Assembly (NCBI RefSeq): GCF_901521055.1
Contig: NZ_CABEGA010000051.1
Location: 53,827 to 117,826, forward strand
Length of the DNA: 64,000 nucleotides
Direction: 5' to 3'
DNA from: Cellulomonas hominis
GTDB taxonomy: Bacteria > Actinomycetota > Actinomycetes > Actinomycetales > Cellulomonadaceae
The position numbers were made by a program, and so were the translations under genes. The notes beneath the pieces are model-generated. The model saw only the letters and a list, made by a program, of their open reading frames with translations. It made no database searches and was not told where the DNA came from. This document shows positions 33,949 to 42,333 of the stretch, piece by piece (the stretch's first letter is position 1; the number at the start of each line of letters is the position of its first letter).

Positions 33949-36069
33949 ATGGACGCGCAGCGACGTACCCCCCGCGAGGGTCGCGGAACCAGCAGTACCG
34001 CCGTGCGGACCCGCACAGCAGCAACGGTCCTGGCAGCCGCGCTCGTGGCGATGGCCGCGACCGGCGCGTCCGCGGTCGCCGCCGAACCGGGCGCCGAGGA
34101 GTCCAGCGGCGCGACCGCGGGCCCCACTCACGTGGGCCAGGAGTGGTCGGTGTACGTCGAGGCCGGCGGCCGCGTCGACGTACGGGTCGAGATCTCGCCG
34201 AACGCCGCGACGAACGGCGAGCCGCACGCGATCGTGACCGAGCAGCCCGGGACGGTCGGCCTGGTCGCGACCTCCCCGTCCGGCCAGGAGCAGGCCAGCG
34301 ACGTGCAGTGGGACCCCGAGGCCGGCGCGATCGTGGCTGACTCGTTCCAAGACCCCGCGCAGGACGCCGGGGTATGGCGGGTGCGGCTGACCGCCACGAA
34401 CGAGGCCGGCGCCCCGTGGGCGTGGGGCCAGTACCTGACGAGCGAGGCTTGGCAGATCGTCCCGCGCGACAGCGACGGCACCGCGCACACCGGGCGGGTG
34501 TGGGTCGACGAGTACCTGCAGTCCGACGCCGGGATGCGCGCCAAGGGCGTGTCCCGCTGGGACCAGACGCACTACCTGCTGTCCGCGTCCGGGGTGACCT
34601 ACCGGGCCACGCAGTTCGGGTTCAACGGCATCCACTCACGCAGCCACGCCGACAGCCTCGGCCTGACCGACCTGTCGTGCCAGCCGATCCAGCACTCCAC
34701 CACCGCCGGGGACCCGCTGGTCCGGTTCGGATCCACCTGCCCCGACGTGACCCGCTACCGGCTGTTCTTCGAGACCCCGGACACCACCATGCCGGCGACC
34801 GCCGCGTTCTTCACCGGGCAGCAGTCCTGGGTCATGCCGACCTACACCAGCCCGAGCATCCCCGCGCTGACCTGGTCGCAGACCACCCCCGGGAACGCCT
34901 GGGGCGGGGAGCTGGCCGTGACCCTCGAAGGTCAGGCCGGCACGGTCGAGGTGCGCGTCGACGTCGACGACGACGGCGCGTTCACCGGCGCCCGCGACGT
35001 GACGCTCACCCGCGCGGTCCCGCTCGGCGTGACCGGGATCGAGTGGGACGGCACCGACGCCACGGGCGTCCCGGTGCCGCTGTCCCAGGCGGTGCGGTTC
35101 CAGGCCGAGCTGGTGACCTCCGGGGACATCTACTTCGTGCACGACGACGTGGAGTACCGCGACGGCGGCATCGAGGTCGAGGCCGTGAACGGCCCGCAGG
35201 CCGGGTCGCGGGCGCTGTGGTGGGACGACCGCCCGATGGAGGGCTGCTTCTACAGCGACGGGTCCGGCCGGACCGTGACCCCGTGCATCGGCGGGCAGCC
35301 CACCGCCCTGGCCGGCGACGGCATCGACTCCACCGGGGGCGTGCACGGCTGGGGGCAGGGCGCGGTCATCACCGAGGCCGCAACGACCTGGGGCGACGGC
35401 AAGCACATCCAGGACTGGACGCACACGACCGACCGCGCCGTCTCCGCGGTGCTGCAGCTGCACGGGGCGGTGGCCATCACCAAGGCCGCTGACGTCGAGA
35501 CGCTGACCGCCGGCGACACCACCACGCACACGTGGACGGTGGAGAACACCGGCAGCGTCGACCTGCTCGGCCTCGAGGTCGTCGACGACCTGGCCGCAGT
35601 CCTGCCGGCAGGCGACTTCGACCCCGACACCATCACGACCACCACCGGCCAGGCCGCCCTGGACGTCGACGCCCAGACCCTGACCTGGACGGGCGACCTG
35701 CCCGCCGGGCGGGCGGCCACGGTCGAGTACCAGGTGCACACGAACGCCACGGCACCGGTCCCGACGATCCGCGACACCGTCGAGGTCACCGGCTGGGACG
35801 CCACCGCGACGGTCACCCAGGACATCACCACCCCACCCGCGCCCGCTCTCCCGGCCCCACCGGAGCCCGTGCAGGTCGTCGACGCCGACCCGACGCCGGC
35901 GCTGCCCGCCGCAGCCGCCGACCCGGCGCCCTTGGCCGTCACCGGCCCGGCCGGGATCACGGCCGTGGTCGCCGCGGTCCTCGTGCTGCTGACCGCCGGT
36001 GCGGTCGTCGTGCATGCCGTCCGTCGGCGCCGGCAGGCCCTCGCGGGTCAGCCGCAGATCGACGCCTGA
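33949..36069 (+). CDS. LAVTG-anchored surface protein 2 with DUF11-like repeat
   Basis: 706 residues, ATG at 33949 behind GAAGGAGCG. Signal peptide ends near residue 45 (TGASAVAAE). The body (50-500) is beta-rich with several Trp-containing strands (VGQEWSVYVEAGG; THYLLSASGVTYRATQFGFN). A DUF11/isopeptide-type repeat follows (about 510-610; ITKAADVETLTAGDTTTHTW then NTGSVDLLGLEVVDDL), of the kind found in fibrillar adhesins. A Pro/Ala linker leads to LAVTG, a membrane helix and a basic RRRRQ tail, the class E sorting signal. It is the second member of the surface module inside the element. Ligand unknown. Confidence 0.85.
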   Translation: MDAQRRTPREGRGTSSTAVRTRTAATVLAAALVAMAATGASAVAAEPGAEESSGATAGPTHVGQEWSVYVEAGGRVDVRVEISPNAATNGEPHAIVTEQPGTVGLVATSPSGQEQASDVQWDPEAGAIVADSFQDPAQDAGVWRVRLTATNEAGAPWAWGQYLTSEAWQIVPRDSDGTAHTGRVWVDEYLQSDAGMRAKGVSRWDQTHYLLSASGVTYRATQFGFNGIHSRSHADSLGLTDLSCQPIQHSTTAGDPLVRFGSTCPDVTRYRLFFETPDTTMPATAAFFTGQQSWVMPTYTSPSIPALTWSQTTPGNAWGGELAVTLEGQAGTVEVRVDVDDDGAFTGARDVTLTRAVPLGVTGIEWDGTDATGVPVPLSQAVRFQAELVTSGDIYFVHDDVEYRDGGIEVEAVNGPQAGSRALWWDDRPMEGCFYSDGSGRTVTPCIGGQPTALAGDGIDSTGGVHGWGQGAVITEAATTWGDGKHIQDWTHTTDRAVSAVLQLHGAVAITKAADVETLTAGDTTTHTWTVENTGSVDLLGLEVVDDLAAVLPAGDFDPDTITTTTGQAALDVDAQTLTWTGDLPAGRAATVEYQVHTNATAPVPTIRDTVEVTGWDATATVTQDITTPPAPALPAPPEPVQVVDADPTPALPAAAADPAPLAVTGPAGITAVVAAVLVLLTAGAVVVHAVRRRRQALAGQPQIDA

Positions 36070-36105
36070 ACCAGCGTCCCCAGACCTCCCAGGAAGAAGC
36101 CCCTC

Positions 36106-36288
36106 ATGCCCATCTCACGGCGGCTGCGCGACGCAGCCGAGACGACCGCGGCCCGGACCCGCGCGGTGCTCGTGATGCCCCTGCTGCTCGCGTTCTTCGC
36201 CCCGCTGCTCGTCCTGGCGGCGGCCGAGGAGCGAGACGTTCGCCGTGGCCGCGAGCCGGCCACCGCGATCGGCGAGTCGCTGCTGTGA
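36106..36288 (+). CDS. Small single-helix membrane protein
   Basis: 60 residues, ATG at 36106 behind CAGGAAGAAG. A basic N-terminus (SRRLRDAAETTAARTR) precedes one helix (VLVMPLLLAFFAPLLVLAA), and a charged tail follows. It sits between surface proteins 2 and 3 with its own RBS. Similar one-helix proteins occur in secretion operons, but none is recognised here. Could be a small accessory of anchoring or secretion; this is a guess. Confidence 0.6.
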   Translation: MPISRRLRDAAETTAARTRAVLVMPLLLAFFAPLLVLAAAEERDVRRGREPATAIGESLL

Positions 36289-36302
36289 CCCGCCCGCACG
36301 AC

Positions 36303-36324
36303 CCCCGCACCAGCTGGTGCGGGG
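36303..36324 (+). terminator. 22-base perfect palindrome upstream of surface protein 3
   Basis: CCCCGCACCAG directly abuts CTGGTGCGGGG, a perfect palindrome with no loop bases. It lies 14 bases after the small membrane protein stop and 30 bases before the surface protein 3 start. As RNA it would form a hairpin with a tight loop; as DNA it could equally be a protein-binding site. Confidence 0.55.
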
Positions 36325-36353
36325 CCGAGTACCGACAGAAAGCACGACACCTG

Positions 36354-37814
36354 ATGCGACCTTCGATGAAGACGACCGGCGCCGCAGTGGCGGGTCTGAT
36401 GATGGCCGGAACGGGCGCCCTGGCGCTGGCGCCCGCGGCGTCCGCGCAGACCCAGATCGCCGCCGACACGATCAGCCTCGACCCGAACTGCCCGACCGCG
36501 AAGTTCGACACGTCCTCGGACGACTGCACGTGGCTCGAGCTGTCCAGCACCGACTTCCTGCTCGCCGGCGTCCCGGACGCCGTGCACGACGCGATCACCT
36601 TCACCGTCACCAAGGACGGGGCTCAGGTCGCCACCGGCGACCTGAGCGTCCCGTACGCCAAAGCCGGCGGGAAGATGTACCTGACTGGTGCGACCGCCGG
36701 GCACTACCGGGTCGAGCTGACCGCCCCCGCCGGGTTCAAGCAGACCGGGGTCTACTCCCTGGACACCTCCCGCGGGGTGCTCGCCGAGCCGGGCGGCACC
36801 GCGGTCGTCGAGTTCGACCTGACCAAGGCCGGCGGCTCGATCGTCTCCCGCACGATCAGCGCACGGATCACGTCCGAGGCCACGCCGCTGGCGCCGGTGC
36901 AGATGTACGCCTGGCTCGACACGAACCTCAATGGCGCCGTCGACGCCGGCGAGGGCTCGCCCGAGGACGCCGTCACCCTCGAGCTGCGCAACCAGGACCG
37001 CCCCAGCGACGGCCTGGTGCCCCTGTCCGCGTTCGGGCCGATGGACCCCGGTGTGCGGACCTACTGGGTCGTGCCCGGCACGTACGACGTGACGTTCAAG
37101 CCCTACGCGTACGGCAGCCAGGACCTCGTCCCGCTCGGCGGCGGGATCGACCCCACCGCCCTGACCGGGATCCTCACGGTCCCGGCCACCGGCACGTCGC
37201 TGATGGTCCCGGTCGGCCCGTCGGGCGCGACGATCACCCCGAACCCCGGCCCCGTCGACCCCGACCCGGAGCCGACCGAGCCGACGAACCCCGACCCGGA
37301 GCCCACCGACCCGGCGGTGACCGCCCCGGTGGTCACTCAGGTGTCCGGGCCGGCCGCGTCGACCACGGACCGCAGCGCCGCGTTCGAGTTCTCCACGGAC
37401 CAGGACGTGACCTGGTCCTACGCCCTGGACGGGGTCGACCTGCCGTTCACCGGGACGACGCTGCAGATGGCCGACCTGTCCGTCGGTGAGCACACGCTGG
37501 TGGCGCTGGCCACCAACGGTGAGGGCCGCACGACGACCCACGCCGTCACCTGGACCGTCCTCGCGCAGGACGCGCCGGTCGCCCCGGGCACGATCCCGGT
37601 CGCCGGTCCCGCCCAGGGTGCCGGCACTCCCGTCGCTGTGGAGCCGGTCGCCGCCGACAACGGCCCGTCGCAGCTCGCCACCACGGGCGTGACCGTCGGG
37701 GTCGCGTTCGCCGCCGCCAGCGCCCTCGTGGCGGGCGGCGTCGCCGCCGTCGCGATCAAGCGGCGCCGCGCGACCGCCGACACCGGTGTCCCCACCGACC
37801 CGAGCGTGGGCTGA
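36354..37814 (+). CDS. LATTG-anchored surface protein 3
   Basis: 486 residues, ATG at 36354 (another in-frame ATG at 36366 is a possible start). Signal peptide of about 32 residues ending ASAQ. Domains: a beta-rich N-terminal part (35-300) with a strand pattern reminiscent of SpaA/prealbumin-like folds (AGHYRVELTAPAGFKQTGVY; WLDTNLNGAVDAGEGSPEDA). Then a Pro/Asp/Glu repeat linker (PDPEPTEPTNPDPEPTDP) and one Ig-like domain (TQVSGPAASTTDRSAAFEFS). The C-terminus has QLATTG, a helix and IKRRRA, the cell-wall sorting signal. The W-L-D-x-N-x-N-G-x-x-D segment looks like a calcium-binding Dx[DN]xDG-type loop. Third surface protein of the module. Confidence 0.85.
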   Translation: MRPSMKTTGAAVAGLMMAGTGALALAPAASAQTQIAADTISLDPNCPTAKFDTSSDDCTWLELSSTDFLLAGVPDAVHDAITFTVTKDGAQVATGDLSVPYAKAGGKMYLTGATAGHYRVELTAPAGFKQTGVYSLDTSRGVLAEPGGTAVVEFDLTKAGGSIVSRTISARITSEATPLAPVQMYAWLDTNLNGAVDAGEGSPEDAVTLELRNQDRPSDGLVPLSAFGPMDPGVRTYWVVPGTYDVTFKPYAYGSQDLVPLGGGIDPTALTGILTVPATGTSLMVPVGPSGATITPNPGPVDPDPEPTEPTNPDPEPTDPAVTAPVVTQVSGPAASTTDRSAAFEFSTDQDVTWSYALDGVDLPFTGTTLQMADLSVGEHTLVALATNGEGRTTTHAVTWTVLAQDAPVAPGTIPVAGPAQGAGTPVAVEPVAADNGPSQLATTGVTVGVAFAAASALVAGGVAAVAIKRRRATADTGVPTDPSVG

Positions 37815-37820
37815 CAGACC

Positions 37821-37865
37821 GCCGGCGGCGGGTCACGCGCCCCCCTCGCGCGGCCCGCCGCCGGC
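37821..37865 (+). terminator. GC hairpin after surface protein 3
   Basis: Perfect 12-base arms GCCGGCGGCGGG and CCCGCCGCCGGC with a 21-base loop, starting 6 bases after the surface protein 3 stop. Together with the other hairpins, each surface-protein gene is bounded by one. Confidence 0.65.
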
Positions 37866-37902
37866 CCCTCGCACCGACCGACCCGAACTTCTGGAGGACC
37901 CC

Positions 37903-39324
37903 GTGAGGACCGAGGCGATGAGCACGCAGCCGCCGCCCGCCAGCACGGTGTCCGTCGAGCTCGACGCTCACGGTTCCGGTGCGCTGCACGCGGGGGGCGA
38001 CGTCCACCGGTGGAACAGCCGCGACCTGGCCGCCGCGCGCAAGCACGCTGTGACGCTCCTGGTCGCGCAGGCCGGCACCGGTGCGCTGTACGCGACTGTC
38101 GACGAACCGAGCAGGTCGTTCCAGCTGCGGGTGAGCCCGGAAGGCGGCGTCGAGCACGTCGGGTCCGCCATCACCGCCGCCGTCCCGTCACCGAGGGTGC
38201 TTCATGCCAGCGGCCGCGCGCCGCAGACACCCGCCACAGCAGTTGCGCCTCCCGCGCCCCCTGCGCCGGCACGCATCGAACCCGCCGCACCGGCCATGAG
38301 TCTTCCGGTGGAGCCCGCCGCGGAGGCGCCGGCCGCCGAGATCCCCGCCCGGGACGCTGAGGTCCCGGTCGCACCCGTGCCTGACGACGCCGACAGCACG
38401 ACCGGCGTCGACGAGGACGAGCCCGCCTTCGGCCCGGTGGCCGCGGCGCCTGTGGCCGCGCGTCGACGGTGGCCGCGCTTCGCGGCCGCGGGCGTTGTCG
38501 TGGCGGTGGTCGCTGCGGGTTCAGGTGCCGCGTGGCTGAGCAGGGACGCGCCCGCACCGCTCGCCGTGAACGCCGCATCCCGGGCCCAGTGGGCCGCGGA
38601 CCTCAACGAGCGGCGGTGGCTCGACGAGCGGCGCACCGTCGTCGCGAACGCTCGCGTCGCACAGCAGCGGGCCGCAGAGGTGGCCGGCGCCCAAGCGGCG
38701 GTCGAAGCCGCCCGCGGTGTCCTGACCGCCTCCGCGCAGGCCGACGTCGGTCTGCGCGAGGCGTTGTCGGTGCTGGTTGAGCAGGCCGGGGCGCAGCTGG
38801 CGGCTGGTGCGGCGCCGGCGTCGTGGGAGGCGCTGGTCCGTCAGCTCCCCGCCGCGATGCAGGCCGTGGCCGACTCCCAGACGCAGTGGCAGGCAGCGGA
38901 GGACGCTCGCGTCGCCGCGGAGCAGGCCGCAGCGGAGCAGGCCGCCGCTGCCGAGCGGGCTGCAGCAGCGCAGCAGGCGCCCGCCGGCGGGCGGGCCGCC
39001 GGCCCGCAGGAGGGCTCGTCGACGCCCGCCCCGTCCGGGCAGAGCGGTGGCACGGCCGGGAGCGGCGCACCGCCTGCGGCGACGCACAAGGAGATCAAGC
39101 CGGGCGCGATCTCGACCGGCACCGGGTGGGCGCAGGCGTCGGCCACGACCCAGGGCATCACCGGGGCGGTCTACCTGAACATCGCCGGGCGCAGCGTCTA
39201 CATGGGGACCGGATCCGGGACGTTCACCGCCCGGGTCGACGGACTGGCCGCCGGGACGTACGCGTGGTCGGTCAGCGCCGACGAGCTGGTCGCGTCCGGC
39301 TCGAAGAACGTGGCGGTGGGCTGA
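37903..39324 (+). CDS. Membrane-anchored Ala-rich coiled-coil protein, second copy type
   Basis: 473 residues from the GTG at 37903, which has GGAGG 5 bases upstream (an ATG at 37918 is the alternative). A cytoplasmic N-terminal domain (1-100) includes RSFQLRVSPEGGVEHVG. A Pro/Ala/Glu-rich stretch, one helix (FAAAGVVVAVVAAGSGAAWL, about 190-210), an outward Ala-rich coiled coil (215-375) and a Ser/Gly linker follow. The C-terminal beta domain (about 400-470) reads TGAVYLNIAGRSVYMGTGSG and GLAAGTYAWSVSADELVASG. The coil resembles the one in the protein at 30294. It opens the secretion operon and overlaps the lipoprotein ATG by one base. Possibly a periplasm-like or cell-wall spacer linking surface proteins to the channel (inference). 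Confidence 0.75.
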   Translation: MRTEAMSTQPPPASTVSVELDAHGSGALHAGGDVHRWNSRDLAAARKHAVTLLVAQAGTGALYATVDEPSRSFQLRVSPEGGVEHVGSAITAAVPSPRVLHASGRAPQTPATAVAPPAPPAPARIEPAAPAMSLPVEPAAEAPAAEIPARDAEVPVAPVPDDADSTTGVDEDEPAFGPVAAAPVAARRRWPRFAAAGVVVAVVAAGSGAAWLSRDAPAPLAVNAASRAQWAADLNERRWLDERRTVVANARVAQQRAAEVAGAQAAVEAARGVLTASAQADVGLREALSVLVEQAGAQLAAGAAPASWEALVRQLPAAMQAVADSQTQWQAAEDARVAAEQAAAEQAAAAERAAAAQQAPAGGRAAGPQEGSSTPAPSGQSGGTAGSGAPPAATHKEIKPGAISTGTGWAQASATTQGITGAVYLNIAGRSVYMGTGSGTFTARVDGLAAGTYAWSVSADELVASGSKNVAVG

Positions 39325-39833
39325 TGCGCGCCGACCGCAGCGGCCTCCGTGCCGTGCGATGGGGCGGTGCGGCGTTGGCCGCTCTCGTGCTGTGCGCGGC
39401 GTGCGCCTCCGGCGCCGAACCCGCGCCGGAGCCGAGCAGCAGCGCAGCCGCGGCACGCAGCGCGGCACCCAGCACCGCCGCGGTCCCCGGGCCGGACGTG
39501 ATGGTGCAGCAGGACGCTGCCGATGGCGGCGCGGCGGCGGTGCGCGCGATGCAGGCGTTCACCGCCCGGACGCTGCCCTACGAGCAGTGGTGGGCGGCCC
39601 TGTCGCCGCTGCTGACCCCCGAGGCGCAGTGGCTGTTCGAGACCACCGACCCGTGGAAGGTGCCCGCCACCGCGGTGACCGGCGACGCGCAGGTGCTCTC
39701 GGCGCCGGACGCCACGTCCCTGGTCGTGTCGGTCGGCACGGACGTCGGCGTCTACCGCCTGGACATGGTCCGCCAGAGCGTCGAGCACCCCTGGCTGGTG
39801 CTGATGATCACCGCCCCGCAGGAGCTCGCGTGA
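39324..39833 (+). CDS. Lipoprotein of the conjugation operon
   Basis: 169 residues. The signal ends in a cysteine cluster (AALVLCAACASG) that resembles a lipobox, although the -3 position is unusual. After a Ser/Ala linker, a compact alpha/beta domain (about 60-165; AVRAMQAFTARTLPYEQWWA, PLLTPEAQWLFETTDP) has the length and pattern of NTF2-like VirB8/TcpC-type domains. Both flanking overlaps (ATG with the previous stop, GTG of the next gene with its stop) show tight coupling. Probably an extracellular subunit of the mating channel. Confidence 0.7.
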   Translation: MRADRSGLRAVRWGGAALAALVLCAACASGAEPAPEPSSSAAAARSAAPSTAAVPGPDVMVQQDAADGGAAAVRAMQAFTARTLPYEQWWAALSPLLTPEAQWLFETTDPWKVPATAVTGDAQVLSAPDATSLVVSVGTDVGVYRLDMVRQSVEHPWLVLMITAPQELA

Positions 39834-40882
39834 AGGCCGTCGGAGGGCTGCTGGCGGTGCTGCTGGCGCCAGTGCTGGTGATCCTGCTCCTCGTGGCCGG
39901 CGACGACGGCTGCGCCCCCGGCTCCACCGCCGCAGCGATCGCCCTCGACGGCACCGCGGCGCACGTGGAGGCCCCCGGGCTGTCCGGTGACCCGCAGGTG
40001 CGGTCCGCGCAGCTGAGCAACGCCGCGGCGGTGATGAACGCGGCGGCCGCCCTCGGCCTGGACGTGCGCGCCCAGCAGATCGCCGTGATGACGGCGTTCG
40101 GTGAGTCCTCGTTGATCAACGTCGCCCACGGCGACGAGGCCGCCGGCGTGACGAACCCGGACGGGTCGGCGACCTGCTCGGTCGGCCTGTTCCAGCAGCA
40201 GTGGTGCCTGGGCGGGTACGGCACCCGGGAGCAGGTGATGGACCCGACGTTCGCGGCCACGACGTTCTACACCCGGCTGCAGGGCGTGCAGGGGTGGGCG
40301 GACATGGCCCCGACGTTGGCGGCGCACCGGGTGCAGCGCAACGCCGACCCGAACCACTACGCGAAGCACTGGGACTCCGCCGTGCTGATCGTGCAGGCGT
40401 TGACCGGCGGGTCTTCGGCGACGTGCCAGCCCGAGGTGCCGGTGGGCGCCGGCGGCGACGCACCGGGCGGCTGGGGTGGGCACGCCAACGGGCGCATTCC
40501 CCTCAGCGCGCTGGCACCGGTCCCGTGGGCGCCCGGGCAGCTGCTGCGCGCCGACGCCAGCCAGGCGCTGACCGGGCTGAACAACGCCTACCGGGCGCAG
40601 TTCGGCACCAGCATCCAGATCACGGACTCCTACCGCGACTTCGACCAGCAGGTCAGCACCAAGAAGTCCAAGGGCAACCTCGCCGCCACGCCCGGCACCT
40701 CGAACCACGGCTGGGGCCTGGCCCTTGACCTCGGGGGCGGCATCGAGCGGTTCGGGACGGCTCAGCACACCTGGATGCGCCAGAACGCGCCCACCTACGG
40801 GTGGGTGCTGCCCGAGTGGGCGCAGGCCGGCGGCGCGAAGCCCGAGGCGTGGCACTGGGAGTTCAACGGGAGCGAGAGCTGA
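39830..40882 (+). CDS. Bifunctional cell-wall hydrolase: lytic-transglycosylase-like plus VanY-type D,D-carboxypeptidase
   Basis: 350 residues from a GTG at 39830. One N-terminal helix (LLAVLLAPVLVILLLVAG) anchors it. The first domain (about 45-180; MTAFGESSLINVAHGD, SVGLFQQQW, ATTFYTRLQGVQGW) has the ES-containing helix of transglycosylase-like VirB1-type proteins. The second domain (about 225-345) is peptidase M15B: ITDSYRDFDQQVS, GTSNHGWGLALDLGGG and a final AWHWEFNG give the Zn-ligand pattern SxHxxGxAxD and H-W-E. Conjugation systems of Gram-positives use such enzymes to open peptidoglycan locally; two activities in one chain would cut both glycan and peptide. Confidence 0.85.
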   Translation: MKAVGGLLAVLLAPVLVILLLVAGDDGCAPGSTAAAIALDGTAAHVEAPGLSGDPQVRSAQLSNAAAVMNAAAALGLDVRAQQIAVMTAFGESSLINVAHGDEAAGVTNPDGSATCSVGLFQQQWCLGGYGTREQVMDPTFAATTFYTRLQGVQGWADMAPTLAAHRVQRNADPNHYAKHWDSAVLIVQALTGGSSATCQPEVPVGAGGDAPGGWGGHANGRIPLSALAPVPWAPGQLLRADASQALTGLNNAYRAQFGTSIQITDSYRDFDQQVSTKKSKGNLAATPGTSNHGWGLALDLGGGIERFGTAQHTWMRQNAPTYGWVLPEWAQAGGAKPEAWHWEFNGSES

Positions 40883-42333
40883 TGGACGGCACGAAGTTCG
40901 ACCCCACCAAGGTCCCGACGTTCCCGCTGGTGCGCCTTGCGCTCACCGCCGGCGGCGCCGTCCTCGTCGACGACGAGTACGTCGCCTCGAGCACCGGTGA
41001 CGACGCGACCGTGACCGCCACCGGCGTCGCGCTGGTCGCACAGCAGGCCAGGGCGCAGGGCCTTGACGCCGTGCGGGTGCGGGCGGTCACCCCGGAGCGG
41101 TCCTACGACATGGTCGTCACCGCGGCCGGGGACACCTACGACGTGACCGCCCCGCCGGACCGCACCAAGACCCGGCGCAGGCGCGTGGTGGCCCTGAGCG
41201 TGGTGACCGGTGTCCTGCTGGCCAGCGGCGCCGGGGCCGGGGCCGTGCTCGTGCTGCAGAACCGCGACCGGGAGCCGGCCGCCACGGCGGAGCAGGCGTT
41301 CACCCCGCCCGGCGCGGGCGCGAACCTTCCGGTGCACGCACCCGCGGGGTTCGCTCAGCGGGCCGCGTGGTCGGTGCCGGTGACCTCACGCAGCACCCCG
41401 CTCGTCCTGCCTGACGGTGGGGTCATCGCTCTCGACACGGGCGGGTCTCTGGTCGGTTGGGACAGCACCGGTCGGCGGGTGTGGTCCGGTGGCCCCTGGT
41501 ACGGGACCGTCAGCGCGGGGACGGTCGAGGACCGGCCCGTGCTGATGGGCGCCACGTCGCAGGCCGTGTCGCTGTGGCCGCTGGACGTCACCCCCGCTGA
41601 GGCGAGCGTGCTGGAGTTCGGTGCCCGCGGCGAGGTCGACGTGTCCGGGTCGGTGCCGCTGATCGTGCTGCCCGACCAGACCGTCGAGGTCCTCGGTCCG
41701 CGCGGTCTGGTCCGTCGCGACGTGCCCGTGGCGGCAACGGCGGTCGCCTCGACCACCGCGGGGGTCGTCGCTGCCTCGCAAGACGCCTGGTGGCTGATCG
41801 GCGCGGCCGGGGAGCCGGTCCGCCACACCCTGCCGACGCCGGCCGGCGCGACCGGCCCGTGGGAGCGGCTGATCGCCGGCGACGACACCCACCTCATCGG
41901 CGTGTGGCCGGCCGGGCAGGACCAGGTCGTCGCCGTGATCGACCTGACCACCGACCAGGTCACGACGGCCACCGTCCTGGCGTCGGGGTCGGTGAGCGAG
42001 CAGGACGACGTGGTCCGCGACCCCACCGCCGACGTCCTGGTCGTCGGCGGCGCGTACGTCGCGTTCACCGGCACCCCCCGGGTGGTCGACCTCGGCGAGC
42101 TGCGGGCGCGTGCGGTGGCCGGCGACCTGGTCTACGGCACCCACGAGCGCGCCGCGGTGCTCGCCGACACGACGACGGTCTCCGTCCCGCTCGAGCAGTA
42201 CGCGACCCCCGACCAGGACACCGGCGAGCTCGTGGCCGTCACCGCGGACCTGGCGTACGTGCTCGCGCACAAGGTCGACGCCACCTACCTCTACGCGCTG
42301 CCGCGCGTCCCCACCGCACAGGAGCAGCAGTGA
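40882..42333 (+). CDS. Membrane protein with extracellular beta-propeller, conjugation operon
   Basis: 483 residues. N-terminal cytoplasmic domain of about 100 residues (PLVRLALTAGGAVLVDDEYV), a helix (VVALSVVTGVLLASGAGAGA, about 105-128), then a beta-rich outer domain. Repeated strands of the type GGVIALDTGGSLVGWDSTGR, RPVLMGATSQAVSLWPLDV and ADVLVVGGAYVAFTG fit a PQQ/WD-like propeller. Its start overlaps the hydrolase stop by one base. Propeller proteins are not part of the classical VirB set, so it may be an actinobacterial addition that scaffolds the outer side of the channel. Confidence 0.75.
   Translation: MDGTKFDPTKVPTFPLVRLALTAGGAVLVDDEYVASSTGDDATVTATGVALVAQQARAQGLDAVRVRAVTPERSYDMVVTAAGDTYDVTAPPDRTKTRRRRVVALSVVTGVLLASGAGAGAVLVLQNRDREPAATAEQAFTPPGAGANLPVHAPAGFAQRAAWSVPVTSRSTPLVLPDGGVIALDTGGSLVGWDSTGRRVWSGGPWYGTVSAGTVEDRPVLMGATSQAVSLWPLDVTPAEASVLEFGARGEVDVSGSVPLIVLPDQTVEVLGPRGLVRRDVPVAATAVASTTAGVVAASQDAWWLIGAAGEPVRHTLPTPAGATGPWERLIAGDDTHLIGVWPAGQDQVVAVIDLTTDQVTTATVLASGSVSEQDDVVRDPTADVLVVGGAYVAFTGTPRVVDLGELRARAVAGDLVYGTHERAAVLADTTTVSVPLEQYATPDQDTGELVAVTADLAYVLAHKVDATYLYALPRVPTAQEQQ

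Noticed and set aside
31467..37814. Sortase gene expected with the LAxTG proteins
   Set aside because: No protein with a TLxTC active-site motif was found in the window; the host enzyme is assumed.
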